From contig MU270103.1 of assembly GCA_021432635.1 (NCBI GenBank), positions 168,893 to 232,892 on the forward strand: 64,000 nucleotides of DNA, written 5' to 3'. Origin of the DNA: Thozetella sp. PMI_491 (lineage: Eukaryota; Ascomycota; Sordariomycetes; Chaetosphaeriales; Chaetosphaeriaceae). The notes beneath the pieces were generated by a model. It was given only the letters and a program-made list of their open reading frames with translations, made no database searches and was not told the origin of the DNA. How positions within the stretch are numbered: position 1 is the first letter of the stretch; each line of letters opens with the position of its first letter. A program made the translations under genes and the position numbers. This document shows, in pieces, positions 59,051 to 64,000 of the stretch.

Positions 59051-61631
59051 TCAAACCACTGCTCAGTACCCCGAAACAACTACAGTTGCTTTGGAGCTCT
59101 TTCGAGCTGGCATCGCGGTCAAAAGCTTCGTTGGCACCGCCAATCCGGGTTCACCATCAACCAGCAATCTTCCCTCGGGGACACACCATCCACTATACCA
59201 GGAGAAGAGGATCCATCTGGGATAGTCTTACATGTACTCAGTGGTTGGCGAGTATTTTGAGCGACTGGTTATCCACCAAGCTCAAGATCTTAGTCGTGTC
59301 TCTGAGGATGTAAGGCTCCTTAAGGAATGTTACCGTCTAGCCTAGTGCGGACGGTTGTTTTCGCCTTTGGCGTTAAACGTTCCTGTAACTGCACTGCTTC
59401 TAAGCTTTCTTAACAATACTCAGCAACTTGACAATGCTCAGCACCGTGACAACACTTAATACCTTGACAATACCCGGCATCCGCGCGAAATCTGCGCCAC
59501 TTCGGACGGAAGGCTCCTGGATGATGAACAAGATCGCTGCCGTTGATGGTAGTGGATACATTCCATCTGCAAGGCAACACACGATGGTTAGGAAGAAGGC
59601 GGAATAGAGATGGGCACCATATGGACTAGGGCTGCTGGCATGAGACTGCCTAGCTTACCCAGGCGGTCACCTAGCATGTATCGTATCGCGAAACTCGTAC
59701 CTTAGCCGGCGGTGTATAGTATTGAGGCCCTCTGTTACACGGGCAGCGCGAGCTGCTCCTTCCCTCGACCGCGTCTCACGACAAAAAAGCCTGCCATCCT
59801 TCCTTACACTGTGGTCATCTAAGGGCTGGTCTCATTTGCCTCTGGGCCTCGTTTGTGAGCGCCTTGCATTTCTTAGGATTAAAAACAAACATGCTAATTT
59901 GACATCGGAACGCCCCTCGCTCCCACCAACAGGCTTTGCCAACGTCGAGAGATTGGCGGAATATATCTGAAATGTCGAACATGTATCTTCTCCCAGCAGC
60001 ACGTTCCCGACACCCGGCTACACCCGAGACCGGCCACGGCCGTCCGGTCGAGGGCTGTCCTGCCCAAATCTCGTGGCACAATGTCTCGGGGGTAGAGCCG
60101 CACCCGGCCCCGCAATTAAGGCGAAACGATGGTGATCAGCGATCTGGACGATCGTGTCGATCACTCAGGGATAGTAAGGAACCAGGCCAGCGGGGTAGAA
60201 TGCCCCCCCGTTGGCCTCCAGTTGACCTTCTTGGCAGTCAGCCCAGAACGTCCCAGCCAAAATCAAGCCCTCATTTGTTGTCGCGGTCTAGACGTCCAGA
60301 TGCTGGGGGCCTACAATGGAGGCCGCAGCCGCCGGGGCCGTCGGCTGGGGCCAGGGGTCAGGCGCCCAGGTCGGCGATGGGATTGGCACTGAACTACCGC
60401 AGCCCAGCCGCGCGCGATTGACAGACGGCGCTCCATCGCATCGCCGAGCGGTCGGTCGAGCGAGCCCGTGCCCTGGCCCCTCTCGCTGTGCGCTCTGCTG
60501 CAGCGTGAGCCGTGACTCGCGGCCAGCTGGATGCCAACGAGCGCTACGCCGCGATGTAGGGTAGCATGGTCAGAGAGGACGGCAGGTCGGAAATTAGCAG
60601 GGGCAGCCGCACGTACCGGTGGCGGCGCCCGGCGCCGCGCAGCAAGGTTTGCCCCGAGGGGTTCTGCGGCGCAAAAAGTACACACTAGCCTAGGCAGACA
60701 GGCGGCTTGTCAATCAATCTATCTTGGCCTCACGTCTGCCACTGGGCTCCGTGGGCATGTCAGCGCGTCAGCACGCACGCAGTGAGCACGGCTACCTGTA
60801 ACCCCGCCGGCAGGCTCATGGCTAGGTACAGATTGAAGGGACATTCGTACTACTTGGACTTGCTGACATGTTTTGACTTGCAGGCAGTCGGGTTCTTGCG
60901 GCAGCTTGTTTGTCCGGTATGCTGGCAAGGCGGCCGCGTCGGAGCAGGAAAGTGGTTCTTCCTGGGCATTTACACTGCATGCTGAGCTGGGTTCAGCGCC
61001 AACCACGTAGGAATCTGTTCCATGGAAAATTTAAAACCTTCGTACCACACCCCGCCTTTGCACGGTACATAGAGGAGGTAGATACGTGGGAATATCTGGA
61101 AGGAGGGGCATACAGCGAGAGAGGGATCGAGGTCCTACCGTTTGTCTGTGTGCGCAGGAGTAGATTGCCAGCCCCTTGCCTGTCTCTCGGCGTCCCGTCA
61201 GGTCTGTCCACGTGGAAGTCGGGCCTTGTGCTGCGCTGTCTCGGCTACCGCACCTTCCCGCGACGCCTGCACGTCCTGCTCTTAGACCCCCATGCAGATT
61301 ATCAGCTAGGCCTAGGCGGTCTCGGCCAGACCAGCTGGAGAAGGCTGTGCCTGAGCAGGTCCCATGCAGCGCCGGTGCTTCGCCCATTTGTGCACGGGAG
61401 CTACTACTGACACGACCAGAGAGCAGCTGGAGGTAGGTATGATAGATATGTGAATCAATGAGCGGGTTTAGCAAGGGAGACATTGTCGACAAGCCGGGCA
61501 TAGCTTCTAGACCTTGATGGTATGACAAATTACACCGAAATTATCACCAGTCCTTTCCGGAGGCCAACAACATGAGCCCAGAACTATCGCCCGCGGCGGG
61601 GTTGAGCCTCTTGTTTCTTCTCTTCCTCGCA
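59051..61631. other. intergenic region with a degenerate 18-bp minisatellite
   Basis: No supported gene. An 18-bp unit is repeated four times at 59410-59481. Larger frames (for example 59936-60421 and 60910-61410) are Pro/Arg/Gly-rich and overlap on both strands, so they are not taken as genes. Confidence 0.5.
59410..59481. repeat. four-copy degenerate 18-bp tandem repeat
   Basis: The units are TTAACAATACTCAGCAAC, TTGACAATGCTCAGCACC, GTGACAACACTTAATACC and TTGACAATACCCGGCATC. On the minus strand the same 18 bp gives six-residue repeats such as IVKLLS, but no gene context supports translation. Confidence 0.8.
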
Positions 61632-61929
61632 TTAGGGATTACAAGGGACCTGCCCCTCCAGGCAGTCAAGAGGATCACTACAGCAGTCGTCGTCTGATAT
61701 ATGCTCTTGGCGGGCGTGTAGGACATGACTCCACGCATCTTGGAGTGCGACCTTGCGAGTCCATTAGCTGCTGTACACCCATACCCTCCGCGGGGAGTCT
61801 GGGTAAACCCACCAACCCGTTGGCTCTGCCTACCATCTCAGGGCTAGCACCACCAGGTATATTTACGACGTAGGCGCTGACTGGGCCGGCAAGGAGAGCG
61901 CCGACGGTGATGAGCTGGATGAGCTGCAT
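61632..61929 (-). CDS. candidate small secreted cysteine-rich protein
   Basis: Proposed exons on the minus strand are 61929-61834 and 61751-61632, giving 71 residues. Exon 1 encodes a good signal peptide (MQLIQLITVGALLAGPVSA, likely cut before YVVN). The 82-nt intron has a GTAGGC donor, a GCTAATG branch site and a CGCAAG acceptor. Exon 2 ends in an acidic, Cys-rich tail with DDDCCSDPLDCLEGQVPCNP, giving four Cys in CC-x5-C-x6-C order. This architecture is typical of small secreted proteins of filamentous fungi, including effector candidates; no family is recognised. A GTAAAT donor 30 bp earlier also keeps frame and would remove eleven residues. Read without splicing, exon 1 runs on for about 50 residues to a different end with two Cys. 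The gene call is inference from signal peptide, splice signals and Cys pattern. Confidence 0.4.
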
Positions 61930-64000
61930 GCTGAGGTTTCCGCGTCGGACGAATCGGGATGGATTGTCAGGAATTTGGACGCAGAGGAAAGTCACTTGTA
62001 TACCTGGCACCTTGTCATCATTCGCCATCGTGCCCTGAGCGTTGGGCTGTCTTTGTATACTCAGGGAGACTCTGCTCACCCGTGATCATGGCTCTATGGA
62101 AGCCTCTATCCCAACATCGTTGCGTCAGTTCTCCTGATAGACTTTCTTTGTCTCAGCCTCCTCTTCTTCCACGAGAAGATTCCGTTGGTTCTGGATGGAC
62201 CTTGGTGGTGGCCGATTCGCCACTCCTTGGCCTCCTGTTCCGGCCGTAGTCGCGGGCATGAGCTTCGAGGAACTCCATGGTGGAAACCGAGGCCATCACT
62301 TATGACTTTGTGCGCTTAAGACGGGAAGCTGCAGCCAACCATGAGCGACCACAAGACATATCTACCTCTCTGAAGGCAGGCTTGATGCCTTCTCGGGAAT
62401 CCGGGGCAAGCAGCCAGTCTGATACGGCATGCCGGGGCTTGCACACGTGGATCCTACGGCCAGCGCTTCTTGGGGTGGTATAAACCATATAAGGGAGACG
62501 GCGCGGTGCGGTACGGGCGCGTGTTACTTTGGACTTTTTCGATTGGATATTACAAACATTGAGTATGCCTTTCAGCCTTTCAGCGACGACGATATGGGCA
62601 AAGTTAATCGGTACAGCTACCGAGGCGGCGTCTTGATACGAGTAAGCCGGCTGGCAAAGGTGCTTGCTGAACTAATCATGGGCAGTCGTTGAGAGAGCGG
62701 GCGGCAAGGGTTTGGGATAGCTGCTTCCTACTTACTACAATAGGCTACACCTACGTCAGTTTGCGGCGCCAAAATGGGCCCCCCCAACGTCCTTCCCCTC
62801 TTCCCCTGAACGAATATCGCTAGCGCGTTTCAGCTGTATCTGTTCGTGGAACCACCTCGGGGCCGAACGATCGCCCCCCACCAACCCACCAAGCCCCACC
62901 GAGCCCGTTCAAAAAACTCCGGTCCTATCTATGGTGGAGGCGAAGATAGGGAAGCAAAAAAAAAAACAAAAAAAAAAGATGTGGTTGTGCATTTGTGAGA
63001 GAACACGCCTCTGATACCAGAGTGAGCATGCTGACCAGCATTCCGAATGCTGGCGGCGTGTCTAAGATGGAAACGCAGCCCGGAACACGCATACGTTTGC
63101 AATCTCTGTGGTGAATTGCACTTAATTAGACTCAGTATAATTACCTGCTCTCACTGGATTGGCTGGTTCGCCTAGCTGGCTGGCCCGGGGAGGATGTTGG
63201 TATCATTGCCTGGAGGCAGTGATACTACTAACGGGGTCTCCCACAGGGGCCAGTCGACCGACCCTGCCGAGAGTAGGACCGGGTGCCTGGTAAGTAATGG
63301 GCATGGGGCATGCACGACTGTAACTACAAGCTAGGTACGCAGATAATACGTTGCTACGGTACTGTAGATACACATAACTATATCCGTAGTTACGCCGGGG
63401 GGGATAGTTGGTAACGAAGCTACTGTCCACAAGGCTGTGTTGCTCGCTGGGACTTATGGCGCATGCGTAGCGCTGGCTTGAGGCATATTTTTTGCGAACG
63501 CTGACGTGCGCCTCCTGGAACCCGCATCGGGCGCAAATCCAGGCCTCTGTGCTGTCCGGTTCTGGCCGGTGGCTCGATGACTCGGCGATGGTTTTGCCCG
63601 CATCTCACCTTGCACACGGCACATGCTAGAGGAAGAGAGAGGGGCAAAAAGAAAAAAAGAAAAAAGCCCCTGGCGTCTTGCATGGGCGCGGACATAGGCG
63701 GGGCTTACTGTACGTCTCGACAGCCGCTAGGCTGGGTACATACTTACAGTAGATAGAGGAATTTTTGTACCTGTCCATTTGCCAGGCGAACTCAGCATCA
63801 TTTCCGTGTCTTGCGGAGCGAAGAGGATGGAACGATAATATGAAGTAGGTAGCGAATACGGAATATAGTCTCGCATTAAGCGAAAATCACAAACAGGCTG
63901 AAGGACCCCTCCCCCGGCCGGGAATCTGGATCATCAATCTCGTGAACGTTGAGCCTCAGGGCCAAACCATGCGCTTTCTAGGCTTGAGTCTTGCCCCCCC
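61930..64000. other. intergenic region to window end, no gene seen
   Basis: This includes the presumed upstream region of the candidate secreted protein gene, A-rich runs near 62956-62978 and 63646-63666, and otherwise unremarkable sequence. Short frames on both strands lack domain or splice support. No gene appears to run off the window end. Confidence 0.5.

Noticed and set aside
60910-61410. 166-codon plus-strand open frame next to the candidate secreted protein gene
   Set aside because: It overlaps an equally long frame on the other strand, has no domain, and has no signal peptide or splice context.

Overview
The window looks like nuclear DNA of a filamentous ascomycete. The genes carry many short introns (51-219 nt, mostly 52-100) with GTRNGN donors and CTAAC/CTAAT-like branch points. 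Coding sequence is GC-rich, leaders are long and pyrimidine-rich, and the gene content (PalB calpain, VTS1, TFIIIC Tfc4, CLU1, PMP47-type carrier, DUF3602 and DUF2985 proteins) is typical of Pezizomycotina. A Sordariomycete is my inference; no marker settles it. No rRNA gene, transposase, reverse transcriptase, CRISPR array or bacterial-type operon is visible.

Layout. 1-4230: no gene except a tRNA-like Pol III-type element (minus). 4231-9466: a DUF3602 protein (+), ribosome-biogenesis factor RLP24 (-), mitochondrial import J-protein PAM18 (+, head to head with RLP24), and a DEDDh exonuclease-like protein (-). 9467-11421: non-coding, with a 37-nt poly-C run. 11422-18505: CLU1 (-) and an unrecognised AT-hook protein (+) share a divergent promoter that holds a perfect 18-bp palindrome. 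18506-24065: gene desert. 24066-33653: ferric reductase (+), Yippee-like zinc protein (+), SLC35F6-like transporter (-), SEN15 (-), DUF2985 membrane protein (+). 33654-35115: seven-exon zinc alcohol dehydrogenase (-). 35116-41046: second gene desert. 41047-50074: C2H2 regulator (+), PalB (-), PMP47-type peroxisomal carrier (+), and the small four-exon ribosomal protein gene RPL29 (+). 52732-59050: VTS1 (+) and TFC4 (+). 59051-64000: mostly non-coding, with one candidate small secreted cysteine-rich protein gene (minus, 61632-61929).

How the genes relate. Most are independent housekeeping genes and I see no biosynthetic or defence cluster. RLP24 and RPL29 serve the large ribosomal subunit. PAM18 and CLU1 serve mitochondria. 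TFC4 and SEN15 serve tRNA transcription and tRNA splicing. PalB and the ferric reductase serve ambient pH signalling and metal uptake. Coordinates of spliced genes come from exon joins worked out by hand; every join keeps frame and uses GT..AG borders. The least explained items are the AT-hook protein, the palindrome in its promoter, the candidate secreted protein and the tRNA-like element.
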